From NCBI GenBank assembly GCA_009782405.1, contig WRJC01000015.1:1-64000 (forward strand): a DNA stretch of 64,000 bases, written 5' to 3'. How positions within the stretch are numbered: position 1 is the stretch's first letter; every line of letters begins with the position of its first letter. Shown one piece after another: positions 41,810 through 49,948 of the stretch. The notes beneath the pieces were generated by a model that saw only the letters and a list, made by a program, of their open reading frames with translations, was not told the DNA's origin and did no database searches. The translations under genes and the position numbers were made by a program. The DNA comes from Oscillospiraceae bacterium (GTDB taxonomy: Bacteria > Bacillota_A > Clostridia > Oscillospirales > WRJC01).

Positions 41810-42170
41810 TAAAAATCTTGGCAATGCAGGCGAATTTGAAGAGGCTTTGCTCGACGACGAAAATTTTTTTGAAGCATTCATAAAAAGCTGCGAACAATCC
41901 CTTCTGCCCGCGCCTGACGGTTTTGTTTTTTCGGTCATGGACAAAATAGAAAAAATGGAGGCGAAAAATTCCCTGGCTGCAAAAGCGATCCCCGTTATAG
42001 GCAGGAAGATACGCGCGGCGATATGCTTTTGCAGTGCATTTGTGATAATGGTCTCGGAATTTTCAGGCATAAACGAAAAGATTTTCAATTTTGCCGCAAA
42101 CGCCTTGGCTCCCGACAACATCCAAAAAATCGGCGAATTTCTGAATATAATATCAAAATTAAAACAATAA
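41802..42170 (+). CDS. Putative anti-sigma factor, single membrane helix
   Basis: 122 residues. An acidic N-terminal cytoplasmic segment (EFEEALLDDENFFEAFIKS) is followed by a likely membrane helix near residues 70-92, IRAAICFCSAFVIMVSEFSG, and a short outer tail. The start overlaps the sigma-factor stop by 8 bases, a classic sigma/anti-sigma arrangement. There is no zinc-binding anti-sigma motif (H-x-x-x-C-x-x-C), so it is not of the ZAS type. The assignment rests on position, size and topology only. A multi-helix membrane protein gene follows 24 bases later. Confidence 0.55.
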   Translation: MDDKNLGNAGEFEEALLDDENFFEAFIKSCEQSLLPAPDGFVFSVMDKIEKMEAKNSLAAKAIPVIGRKIRAAICFCSAFVIMVSEFSGINEKIFNFAANALAPDNIQKIGEFLNIISKLKQ

Positions 42171-42194
42171 AATAAAATGTCAGGAGAGATAAAA

Positions 42195-42782
42195 ATGCAT
42201 AAAAACAAATTTTTGACTTTTTTGTTTGCGGTGGTTCCCGGCTGCGGGCATATGTACCTGGGGTACATGAAAAGAGGCGTGGAATATATGGCCATGTTCG
42301 CCGCGTCGATCTATCTTGCGGTTGTTTGCACCAAGTACCGCTTTGAGGCCATAGGCGTGATTTTCCTGATTGTTTTGCCCGTCATATGGCTTTACCAGAT
42401 GTTCGACGCGATTCATACCGTTTCGCAGATGAGGCGGATGGAGCTGGAATTTCCCGTGGACGACGGGTTTTTCATCCCGGGGATTTCGCATGTGGCAAAC
42501 TTGAAAGCGCTCGACTTTTTCAAGAAGGCGAAAGTCGCCAAAACGATCGCGGCAATTCTCATATGCATCGGGGTATATGCCTTGCTTTCGGATCTGTCGC
42601 GCGTGATATCTGCGAGGTTTCAAATTGGCGAAATCGAATATTATGTCGATGAAATATACAGCCGGGTTTTCGACCTGATAATCAGGTATATTCCATCCGT
42701 CGCGGTCTCGCTGCTTTTGATCGTGGGCGGGATAAGGCTTCTTGCAGGAAACAAAAGCAAAGGCGGGGAGGATGGCGAGTGA
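42195..42782 (+). CDS. Multi-helix membrane protein of unknown function
   Basis: 195 residues. It opens with two short membrane helices, FLTFLFAVVPGCGHMYLGYM and MAMFAASIYLAVVC, with a Pro-Gly-x-Gly-x-x-x-x-G turn like the TM2-type small membrane domain (PGxGhxYLG). Two further helices lie at about 118-138 and 165-185, giving four or five in total. A Lys/Glu-rich tail ends the protein. AGGAGAG precedes the ATG at 42195. It follows the sigma and anti-sigma genes with a 24-base gap, so it may be part of the sensor or a target of the sigma factor. Function unknown. Confidence 0.6.
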   Translation: MHKNKFLTFLFAVVPGCGHMYLGYMKRGVEYMAMFAASIYLAVVCTKYRFEAIGVIFLIVLPVIWLYQMFDAIHTVSQMRRMELEFPVDDGFFIPGISHVANLKALDFFKKAKVAKTIAAILICIGVYALLSDLSRVISARFQIGEIEYYVDEIYSRVFDLIIRYIPSVAVSLLLIVGGIRLLAGNKSKGGEDGE

Positions 42783-42798
42783 GCGTGAGCTTCAAATG

Positions 42799-45195
42799 TC
42801 AAGCTTTTTTTCCCATGACCCCGCCGAGCTTCTTTGTTATGGCATTTGCGAGCATTGTCAGCGGGAAGCACGCTGCCGCAAGCGACGCCAGCAGCAAAAG
42901 CGAATTCGTGCCGAAGTCGGCGAGCGGGACCAAACTAAAAAAATCGCTCCATATGTACGCCCCCAAAACAAATCCGGCGATTGCCATTATGCACACAATC
43001 GCCCGGAATGCGGTAAAGGGGCGGCAGGCTCCCACAAGCGAGAACGCGCAAAGCAGCCCCGTGATGTAATAGGCGATCGTCTGGGCCTGGGTTTCGGGGA
43101 CATTGGCGGCGGGCGATATAATTTTCACCGCCAAGAAGCCTAAAAGTATGCACACGGCGTACGGCAGCGCGCCGCCGATGGCCGCGCCTAAAAACTTCCC
43201 CGAGAACCTCGCGTTATTGGGCTCCAATGTCAGAACCACTCCGGGAAACGCTTCTATCGTCGCATTTATCAGCGTGATTTGAATCGGCAAAAACGGGAAA
43301 GCCGCGAGCGTGAAAAGCGAGAAGGCGACAAGCAGCGCGGAATACAATGTCTTCACGAAAAATACCCTCGCCGAACGGGTTATGTTGTTTATTATCCGCC
43401 TGCCTTGGCCGATTATCTCCGGCATCGCCGAAAAATCCGAATCCAGCAAAACAAATTGCGCAACCTGCCTCGCCGCGTCGCTGCCCTCGCCCATGGCTAT
43501 GCTGCAGTCGGCTTCGCGCAGCGCGAGCACGTCGTTGACTCCGTCGCCCGTCATCGCCACGGTGTGCCCCAAGCTTTTGAGCGCGCGGATCAGCGACTTT
43601 TTTTGACCCGGGGCGACGCGCCCGAAAATGCTGTATTTTGCCGCCGCCGCTTTTATCTCGGCTTCCGAATTCACATTCGTCATATCCAGGCAGACATCCG
43701 GGTTTTCGAGCCCCGCTTTTTTCGCGATTCCCGAAATCGTCAGGGGGCTGTCCCCCGATATGATTTTGACCGCTACCCCTTCGTTTTTAAAATAATTCAA
43801 AGTGTCCTTGGCGTTTTTTCTCACCGGATCGCTTAAAACAATGGCGGCGACCGGGGAAATATCGGCCGGATTTGGCAAAATGCCGTCTTTGACATGATTT
43901 GGGCAGTGGCATAGATACATCACGCGCCCGCCCCGGGCCTGCGCCTCTTTGGCGCGCGCGTCGATTTTGGATCCGGACAATATTTCGGGGGCGCCTAAAA
44001 TGAAGCTGCCGAGTTCCGAAAAGCTCGCCGAGCTCCATTTCCGATGCGGGGAAAAAGCGGTTTTGGATTCCGCCGCGCGCGAAAAATCGGACGCAAAGCG
44101 TTCTTTCAGCGCCATAAATGTGGAATTCGACTCGCCTCCCGCTTCCATCGCCCCCACAAAATAGCCGATCGCCAAATCGAAACGAACCGGCGAATTGTGG
44201 CCTTCAAGTTCGAAAACCTCTTCGACTCGCATTTTCCCCTCGGTGAGCGTGCCCGTTTTGTCAAAACACAGCACATCTGCGCGCGCGAGCGTTTCGATGC
44301 AGTACAACTCCCTCACCAAAATCTTCTTTTTTGCCAGCATCACTATCCCGGCGGCAAGCGAAACGCTGATCAGCAAAACCAGCCCCTTGGGCATAAGCCC
44401 CAAAAGCGCGGCCGCCGTGTAAACGACGGAATGGGCCAAGGGATCTTCTAAACCCTTGCCCAAAAAATACGACTCGAAAAACAGGGCTGCCGCCAAGGGG
44501 ACGATAAAAAAGCCGGTGAAACCGACGACTTTTTTCATCGAGTTGAGCAGTTCCGAATTTGGTTTTTTGTGTTTTTTTGTCTCTTCGGCGAGCTTCGACG
44601 CAAAATTTTCCGCCCCCGCTTTATGCACTTCGGCCCGGCATTTTCCGGCTGTGACAAAACTTCCGGACAAAAGCGCGTCGCCCGCAGTTTTTAAAACAGG
44701 GTCGCTTTCCCCGGTGAGAAGCGATTCGTCGGCTTCGATCTCCCCGGAAACGACGACACAGTCCGCGCATATCTGATTTCCCGCCGCGAGCAGCGTCAAA
44801 TCGCCTACCACGAGTTCCTCCACCGGAATTTCGGTTTCCAGCCCGCCGCGCACGGCGGCCACTTTGAGCGCCGAAATCAGCGAGAGCTTTTCAATCGATT
44901 TTTTTGCGCGTATTTCCTGGACTGTGCCTATGGCCGCATTCAGGAAAACTATGAAAAGATACGACATATGCACCCATGCGTCAACCGCCGCAAGGCAAAT
45001 CCCTATCGCTATGTTGAAGGCGTTGAATGTGGTGAGTATGTTGTCCCTTAATATTTGCGCGATGGTTTTGGTTGTTTTTTTTGGCGAAAAATTGGCAAGC
45101 CCGCAGCTGCGGCGCAGTGAAACCTCTTCATTTGAAAGGCCTTCTGCCGTGCTGCGGTTTTCGAAATGTTTTGAATTTTCGTCTATGTTTATCAT
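42799..45195 (-). CDS. P-type cation-transporting ATPase with altered membrane motif
   Basis: 798 residues, about ten membrane helices. Phosphorylation site CFDKTGTLTEG, actuator motif ADESLLTGESDPVLK, nucleotide and hinge motif GDGVNDVLALREADC are all present, so the pump should work. It resembles clostridial HAD-IC P-type ATPases of the Mg/Ca-like branch. In helix 4 the usual IPEGL motif reads MPKGL: Lys replaces the ion-binding Glu. The transported ion is therefore uncertain. A weak ribosome site precedes the ATG; a TTG one codon earlier is possible. The gene converges on the membrane protein at 42782 and starts 22 bases from the diguanylate cyclase end; the two may be co-transcribed. Confidence 0.85.
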   Translation of the reverse strand: MINIDENSKHFENRSTAEGLSNEEVSLRRSCGLANFSPKKTTKTIAQILRDNILTTFNAFNIAIGICLAAVDAWVHMSYLFIVFLNAAIGTVQEIRAKKSIEKLSLISALKVAAVRGGLETEIPVEELVVGDLTLLAAGNQICADCVVVSGEIEADESLLTGESDPVLKTAGDALLSGSFVTAGKCRAEVHKAGAENFASKLAEETKKHKKPNSELLNSMKKVVGFTGFFIVPLAAALFFESYFLGKGLEDPLAHSVVYTAAALLGLMPKGLVLLISVSLAAGIVMLAKKKILVRELYCIETLARADVLCFDKTGTLTEGKMRVEEVFELEGHNSPVRFDLAIGYFVGAMEAGGESNSTFMALKERFASDFSRAAESKTAFSPHRKWSSASFSELGSFILGAPEILSGSKIDARAKEAQARGGRVMYLCHCPNHVKDGILPNPADISPVAAIVLSDPVRKNAKDTLNYFKNEGVAVKIISGDSPLTISGIAKKAGLENPDVCLDMTNVNSEAEIKAAAAKYSIFGRVAPGQKKSLIRALKSLGHTVAMTGDGVNDVLALREADCSIAMGEGSDAARQVAQFVLLDSDFSAMPEIIGQGRRIINNITRSARVFFVKTLYSALLVAFSLFTLAAFPFLPIQITLINATIEAFPGVVLTLEPNNARFSGKFLGAAIGGALPYAVCILLGFLAVKIISPAANVPETQAQTIAYYITGLLCAFSLVGACRPFTAFRAIVCIMAIAGFVLGAYIWSDFFSLVPLADFGTNSLLLLASLAAACFPLTMLANAITKKLGGVMGKKA

Positions 45196-45217
45196 CAAGT
45201 AAATTATGTCCGGATGC

Positions 45218-46099
45218 TTATCCGGTTTTTTTTATGGTTCCGAGCGCCACTTGGTTTTTTCCGTTGTTTTTCGCTTCGTACATAGCCTCGTCGACAGCCA
45301 GCATGGCTTCGTTGAAATTCGCGCCGGGGGGCATATGGACCGCGCCGAAACTGGCAGTGATGGACATTTTCAGCCCGTTGTAGGTTATTTCATTTCTTTC
45401 GACTGCGCCGCAAAGGCGCTCGGCGATTTTGCGCAGCGATTCTTCTTTGCTCGACGGCATGAATATCAAAAATTCTTCGCCTCCGTATCTCGCCATTATG
45501 TCGTATGAGCGCAGCTGTTTTTTCACGACATCGACAACTTCGCAGAGCACATGGTCCCCTGCGGCGTGCCCGTATGTGTCGTTGACTTTTTTGAAATCGT
45601 CTATGTCGTACATGATCAGCGCATTCGGCCTGTCAAGGCGGGCCGGGGACGACATTTCGATTTCGCGTTCCACTTTTTCAAGGAAGCTCCGGCGGTTCTC
45701 TATTCCGGTCAGCGAATCCTTGGTGGCGAGGTCTTCGAGCTGCTTGATGAGGGAAGTCATTTCCGTGATGTCGCGTATTATGATGAACCAACCGGATTGG
45801 TTCCCTTTTTCGTCTATGATTTTTTTAACGTTTGCTTTGTGCGTGGATTGCGCGGCTCCGCTTCCCCCTTTTGCCTCAGATTCGAAAATTATTTCCGACA
45901 ATCGGTCTGCCGCATCCAATTCGCGGGGCCACCCGGGGGCGTTTTTGACCGATTCGGCTTTGGGGAATGAAGCAAGGGAAGAAAACAGTTTGCCTGCGCT
46001 GTCGTTGCAACTCAAAAAACGCCATTTGTCATCCAATATGATCATGGCGTCTTCCATTGTTTTCAGAACTATGCTCGACGTTTTAGCTTCAATGTCCAT
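45218..46099 (-). CDS. Diguanylate cyclase with N-terminal PAS domain
   Basis: 293 residues. A PAS-like domain (about 10-125) opens with DAMIILDDKWRFLSCNDSAG and ends in WFIIIRDITEMTSL. The GGDEF domain follows: DSLTGIENRRSFLE, YDIDDFKKVNDTYGHAAGD, active site RYGGEEF, and MYEAKNNGKN. An inhibitory I-site, RSYD, lies five residues before GGEEF, so product inhibition by cyclic di-GMP is expected. There is no membrane helix. The start is uncertain: I used the ATG at 46097-46099, but a GGAAGGAA site sits better for an upstream TTG four codons earlier. It signals through cyclic di-GMP; no effector gene is near. Confidence 0.86.
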   Translation of the reverse strand: MDIEAKTSSIVLKTMEDAMIILDDKWRFLSCNDSAGKLFSSLASFPKAESVKNAPGWPRELDAADRLSEIIFESEAKGGSGAAQSTHKANVKKIIDEKGNQSGWFIIIRDITEMTSLIKQLEDLATKDSLTGIENRRSFLEKVEREIEMSSPARLDRPNALIMYDIDDFKKVNDTYGHAAGDHVLCEVVDVVKKQLRSYDIMARYGGEEFLIFMPSSKEESLRKIAERLCGAVERNEITYNGLKMSITASFGAVHMPPGANFNEAMLAVDEAMYEAKNNGKNQVALGTIKKTG

Positions 46100-46253
46100 A
46101 ATTTCTATCAAAATTCCTTCCAAAAAGCAAAAATTAAAAAGCAAAATTTTAACTTATTTTTAATTTACGATATTATATCATAAATATATCACAAATATGT
46201 GAACAATCAAACGCCCATGCAAATTTATTTTGCAATTGAAATTTACAGATTTT

Positions 46254-46712
46254 TCAAGTTTTGCCCTTGTATTTTTCTGCGGCGTTTCTCGCGATTTCAT
46301 CGCACCTTTCATTATATGGGTGGCCGCTGTGCCCTTTTATCCATATAAATTTCACGCTGTCGCCAATGCGTTCGACCGCTTTCAGCAGCCTGTCCCACAG
46401 CTCCGGGTTCAGCGCCGGGCTTTTGTCGCTTTTGATCCAATTCCGGCTGCGCCAGTTTTTGGCCCACCCTTTGGATATGCCGTCGGAGACATATTTCGAA
46501 TCGGTGTACAGATCGATTTCGCAGCCACGGGCGTCCTTGATGGATTCGAGCCCGGATATGGCGGCCATCAGCTCCATTTTGTTGTTTGTGGTGTTGGGGT
46601 CGCCGCCGCAGACCACTTTTTCGGCCTCCCCATAGATCAAAATCGCGCAGTATCCCCCCGGGCCGGGGTTCGACAGGCAGGCTCCGTCGGAATATATATC
46701 TATTTTTTTCAT
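46254..46712 (-). CDS. rnhA: Ribonuclease HI
   Basis: 152 residues, standard for bacterial RNase HI, which cuts RNA in RNA-DNA hybrids during replication and repair. The acidic catalytic set is Asp in YSDGACLSNPGPGG, Glu in NNKMELMAAISGLE, Asp in LYTDSKYVSDGI, and Asp in NERCDEIARNAA, with the KGHSGHPYNE loop between. Its ATG overlaps the stop of the TtcA-like gene as ATGA, so translation is coupled; longer upstream readings in this frame lie inside that gene. The stop is followed by an AT-rich gap of about 40 bases before the next gene region. Confidence 0.92.
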   Translation of the reverse strand: MKKIDIYSDGACLSNPGPGGYCAILIYGEAEKVVCGGDPNTTNNKMELMAAISGLESIKDARGCEIDLYTDSKYVSDGISKGWAKNWRSRNWIKSDKSPALNPELWDRLLKAVERIGDSVKFIWIKGHSGHPYNERCDEIARNAAEKYKGKT

Positions 46713-47452
46713 TTTTTTTCTTTTCTCTTTTCCGGGTCTATATACCCGTCGATTTCCGACTTTTCGATTGCGGAGAATATGTTGCGTCTGAAATTTTTGT
46801 ATTTTTTGGACAAATCGAACAGCAACGCTTTCACTTCCTCGCGCTTCGTCTTTTTGTCGGCGGGGCACGGGTTTTTCGCCACCGGCAGGTTTTGGTTTTT
46901 CGCGAAGGCCCTGATTTCTTTTTCCGGCGCGTATATGAGCGGTCGGATCAAGGTCAGGGCGCTTCTGTCCAAATATGTGACCGGCGAGAAGGAACCCAGC
47001 CTGCTTTCGTAAATCAAATTGAGCATGAAGGTTTCCGCGCTGTCATCGAGGTGGTGCGCCAAAGCCACTTTGTTGCAGCCGAGGCTTTTCGCCGCTTTGT
47101 TGAGCGTCCCGTGCCGGAGTTTCGAGCACAGCGAGCAGGGGTTTTTTTCTTTTCGCAACTCAAATACCACCTGCTTGATATTTGTGGGGACTATCCGGTA
47201 TTCCACGTCCAGATTCCGGCACCATTTGGCCACTTCGCCGAAATCTATGTTGCCAAAGCCGCAGTCCACAGTCACTGCCGCTATGTCGAAACGTTTCGGG
47301 TAAAACGCTTTTAATTTCGATAGACCGTACAAAAGCGTTAGCGAATCTTTTCCCGCCGACAACCCGACGGCGATTTTGTCCCCTTCGCTTATCATTTCGT
47401 ATGTATCCACGGCCCTTCTCAGATGGCTCAGTATCCGTTTGGCTGTTATCAA
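46709..47452 (-). CDS. TtcA-like tRNA 2-thiolation ATPase
   Basis: 247 residues. PP-loop AVGLSAGKDSLTLLYGLS near residue 28 activates tRNA by adenylation. A CSLCSKLRHGTLNKAA block (CxxC) near 105 and LAHHLDDSAETFMLNLIY are typical of TtcA, which thiolates cytidine 32 in some tRNAs with an iron-sulfur cluster. A second Cys, in KNPCPADKK, could be the third ligand. The start is a TTG with GGGG about 8 bases upstream; no in-frame ATG lies close enough. It is coupled to RNase HI downstream by ATGA overlap and lies 18 bases after the AlgX-like gene. Confidence 0.85.
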   Translation of the reverse strand: MITAKRILSHLRRAVDTYEMISEGDKIAVGLSAGKDSLTLLYGLSKLKAFYPKRFDIAAVTVDCGFGNIDFGEVAKWCRNLDVEYRIVPTNIKQVVFELRKEKNPCSLCSKLRHGTLNKAAKSLGCNKVALAHHLDDSAETFMLNLIYESRLGSFSPVTYLDRSALTLIRPLIYAPEKEIRAFAKNQNLPVAKNPCPADKKTKREEVKALLFDLSKKYKNFRRNIFSAIEKSEIDGYIDPEKRKEKK

Positions 47453-47470
47453 TTCCTTGCCCCCCGGAAT

Positions 47471-48772
47471 CTACCTGAATTTCCAGAATATGCTGGCAGT
47501 ATCTCCAAGGCTTCTCTCGACTCTTTGGATGATCAGGAAATCCGGGTTTATCTCTTTCACGTAATTCACGTCGATGTCGTAATTCCACATATGGTAAAAT
47601 ATTATCCTGTCGGAAGTTTCGGCTATGGGTGACATGAGCGATATGGAAAACGAATCCCTGTAAACGAGCACCGAAGGCTTTGTCGGGTCGTTTCTGCTGT
47701 ATTCGTGGTATTGGTGGTAAAATCCTTCCTGATAGGGTATCTCGTTTGTGTCGGCTCTGAACAGTTCCGGCACTGTGGGTTTTTTTATCCTCACCACGGG
47801 CACTGTTTCCCTGTATTGCTCTTGGTCGAATTCCAGCATGGGTATCAGATCCCCGCCGCGCACGTTTACCTCAAATACGTCAAAATCTGACAGCGGCAGG
47901 GGTTTTGCCCCCGGGAAGCTTTCGCCGATATATTCGAATATCTCGCAGTACCCGAAATACGCGCCCAGTTCGTTCCAGTGAGTGTCGGTCCTGTTGTACA
48001 AAAAATTGTTTTGCTTTTCTTTCATGAGCCTGTTGTAGGGATTTATGAATTTCACCGTCGAATTGGAAAATGCGGCCTCTAACTGTTTTAGCCTCGAGTT
48101 GTCGCCCACTTTTTGGTCGGCCCAATAATCCGGCATCGTTTCGGGATAGATCGTGTTGTGGCTCGGGGAGACGAAAAATATGATTTGCGTCTTGAGCCCT
48201 TCGTCTTTTAATATCCGCTGCAAATTCTCCGCGCATTCTTTGATCCTGTCGAGTTCGCCTTCGCCAAAAAGGCTGTTTCCCAAATAGTCGGCGATCGTCT
48301 CGTTGTAGTGCAGGTGATTTTCTTTGCCCGCGTAGACAGGCCTGTCGTTTCTTTTGCCTCCGGATTCAACCGGCAGCGTCAGCGGCTCGCTTTCCTCTTT
48401 GTTTTCGCCTGTGGCATACAGTTTGAGGGTGAAGGCTTCGCGGGTATCGACGAATGTCTCGACGATGAACTGCCCGTATATTACTTTGGCGTAAGCGGGC
48501 TCGATTCCGCCCTCGACTCTTATCCGTGCCCCTTCCTCCCCTTTTCCCGCCACGCAATAGCGATCTTTGGCCAAGAATGTGCTGTCGGTCAGAGTGGGGG
48601 CGGCGGTTTTTTCTTTGGGTTTCGGAACGGTCTCTTCTTCGGGTTCTCTTGCGGCTTCTGTGGGCGCAGGGCTCTTGTCCCTGAACAAGAGCGGGAACGA
48701 GAGCAGCGCCATCATGGTCAGCAAGAGAGCCAGCAAAACAAACAGCAAACCAATTATTATCTTTTTTTGCAT
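47471..48772 (-). CDS. AlgX/AlgJ-like SGNH hydrolase (sugar O-acetylation) protein
   Basis: 433 residues. An N-terminal membrane anchor (about residues 4-28) is followed by a Pro/Glu-rich linker, a small beta domain and an outer SGNH-like domain. Key stretches are VSPSHNTIYPETMPDYW, RTDTHWNELGAYFGY (the DTHW motif of DHHW/AlgX proteins) and VYRDSFSISL near the end. Relatives add or remove acetyl groups on exported polysaccharides with the membrane partner AlgI (MBOAT). No MBOAT gene is in the window, so it would have to use one elsewhere. It lies 18 bases before the TtcA-like gene on the same strand. Confidence 0.75.
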   Translation of the reverse strand: MQKKIIIGLLFVLLALLLTMMALLSFPLLFRDKSPAPTEAAREPEEETVPKPKEKTAAPTLTDSTFLAKDRYCVAGKGEEGARIRVEGGIEPAYAKVIYGQFIVETFVDTREAFTLKLYATGENKEESEPLTLPVESGGKRNDRPVYAGKENHLHYNETIADYLGNSLFGEGELDRIKECAENLQRILKDEGLKTQIIFFVSPSHNTIYPETMPDYWADQKVGDNSRLKQLEAAFSNSTVKFINPYNRLMKEKQNNFLYNRTDTHWNELGAYFGYCEIFEYIGESFPGAKPLPLSDFDVFEVNVRGGDLIPMLEFDQEQYRETVPVVRIKKPTVPELFRADTNEIPYQEGFYHQYHEYSRNDPTKPSVLVYRDSFSISLMSPIAETSDRIIFYHMWNYDIDVNYVKEINPDFLIIQRVERSLGDTASIFWKFR

Positions 48773-48815
48773 AAAAACTCTCCATAATCTTTGTTATATT
48801 TCACCGGCATGATTT

Positions 48816-49916
48816 TTACCTGTATGCAAGTTCGGCGGACAGGTCGAGATAGCGCTTGATTCCTTCGGGATTCACGTTCCACGGGATATGGTTTCCAATG
48901 CACATCATATATCCCCGCGACATTTTCCCCGTTTCCACCATCGATTCCACCATCGCGCGGATTTCGCCGGGGTCGTTTCGATCCAATATCCGGTTGTCCC
49001 CTTCGCCCGCGATGAAACAGTCTTTGTGCTTTTTTGCGATTTCCTTGTAGTCCGTGTACGGCTCGCTGATTATGCCCCGCGCCCCGCATGCGAAAACGTC
49101 GTCGGCATATGCGTCGATGCAGCCGTCCACCATGAAAATCACTTCTTTGCCGGCCGCTTTCAATATGGACCAAAATTCCTCGTATCTCGGGAAGACATAT
49201 TTGCCCATCCACTTGGGCGAACAAACCGGGCCGCGGGTCATCACGATGTCGTCGTGGCAGGTGACGAAATTTATCGGCAGCCTCGCAAAGGCGCGGAAAA
49301 TCCTGCGGTTTATCTCCGCGAACTCCTCCATGATGCGCTCAAAGCGCGGATCGAGGCAGCACTCGAGAAACAATTCCCAGCCAAATGTCAGAAGCGGCCA
49401 CATGAACATGGTGTTGTAGAAACCCACTCCGGCAGACGATCCTTCGGGAGCCTTGTCCCCCCAATCGGCCGGAAGGCCTGCCCTGTACCTGCCATATATC
49501 GTCTCTTCGTCCGTGAAATCCGCGTTTTCGACCACGCTTCCACCCCATTTCGAAAAATCGGCGTGCGCCAAAGGGCTGAAGCCAAAAACGTCTTCGGGCG
49601 TTTTGAAATATGCCCCGTACAAAAAGGTGCCGGTTTCGCCCTCGCCCCAGCGAACGGTGTGCCGCTCGGAATTGCTCGACAGATTTCCGCCGAGTTTTGG
49701 CTTTGCCAAAGGGGCGTCGCTTTCGGGAACGCCCAAACCGAGCATTGGGTACAATTCGCGGAGTTTTTGGCGGCATTGGCGCGGGTTTTCGTAATAGTCG
49801 ATGCCCGCAAGATACGATTCGGCATCCGGGTTAGACCAATGTTCCCAATGGAGGAGCTTTTCCCCCCCCATTCCCATAAATACGTTGTATCTTTCATCGC
49901 TTGAAATTTTTGACAT
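48816..49916 (-). CDS. URO-D-like methyltransferase family protein
   Basis: 366 residues. It belongs to the uroporphyrinogen-decarboxylase-like set (WEHWSNPDAESYLAGIDYY, FYNTMFMWPLLTFGWELF, MTRGPVCSPKWMGKYVFPRY, IGNHIPWNVNPEGIKRYLDL). The zinc-ligand HxC stretch of its relative at 9422 is replaced by FMVDGCIDAY, so metal binding may differ. It is probably not a haem enzyme. It lies 32 bases after solute-binding paralogue 5 on the same strand, so it is likely co-transcribed with that transporter protein. Methyl transfer on a carried compound is the family-level guess; the substrate is unknown. Confidence 0.72.
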   Translation of the reverse strand: MSKISSDERYNVFMGMGGEKLLHWEHWSNPDAESYLAGIDYYENPRQCRQKLRELYPMLGLGVPESDAPLAKPKLGGNLSSNSERHTVRWGEGETGTFLYGAYFKTPEDVFGFSPLAHADFSKWGGSVVENADFTDEETIYGRYRAGLPADWGDKAPEGSSAGVGFYNTMFMWPLLTFGWELFLECCLDPRFERIMEEFAEINRRIFRAFARLPINFVTCHDDIVMTRGPVCSPKWMGKYVFPRYEEFWSILKAAGKEVIFMVDGCIDAYADDVFACGARGIISEPYTDYKEIAKKHKDCFIAGEGDNRILDRNDPGEIRAMVESMVETGKMSRGYMMCIGNHIPWNVNPEGIKRYLDLSAELAYR

Positions 49917-49948
49917 GCGAAGGCCTCCTGTTTTTTAATATGGTTGAA

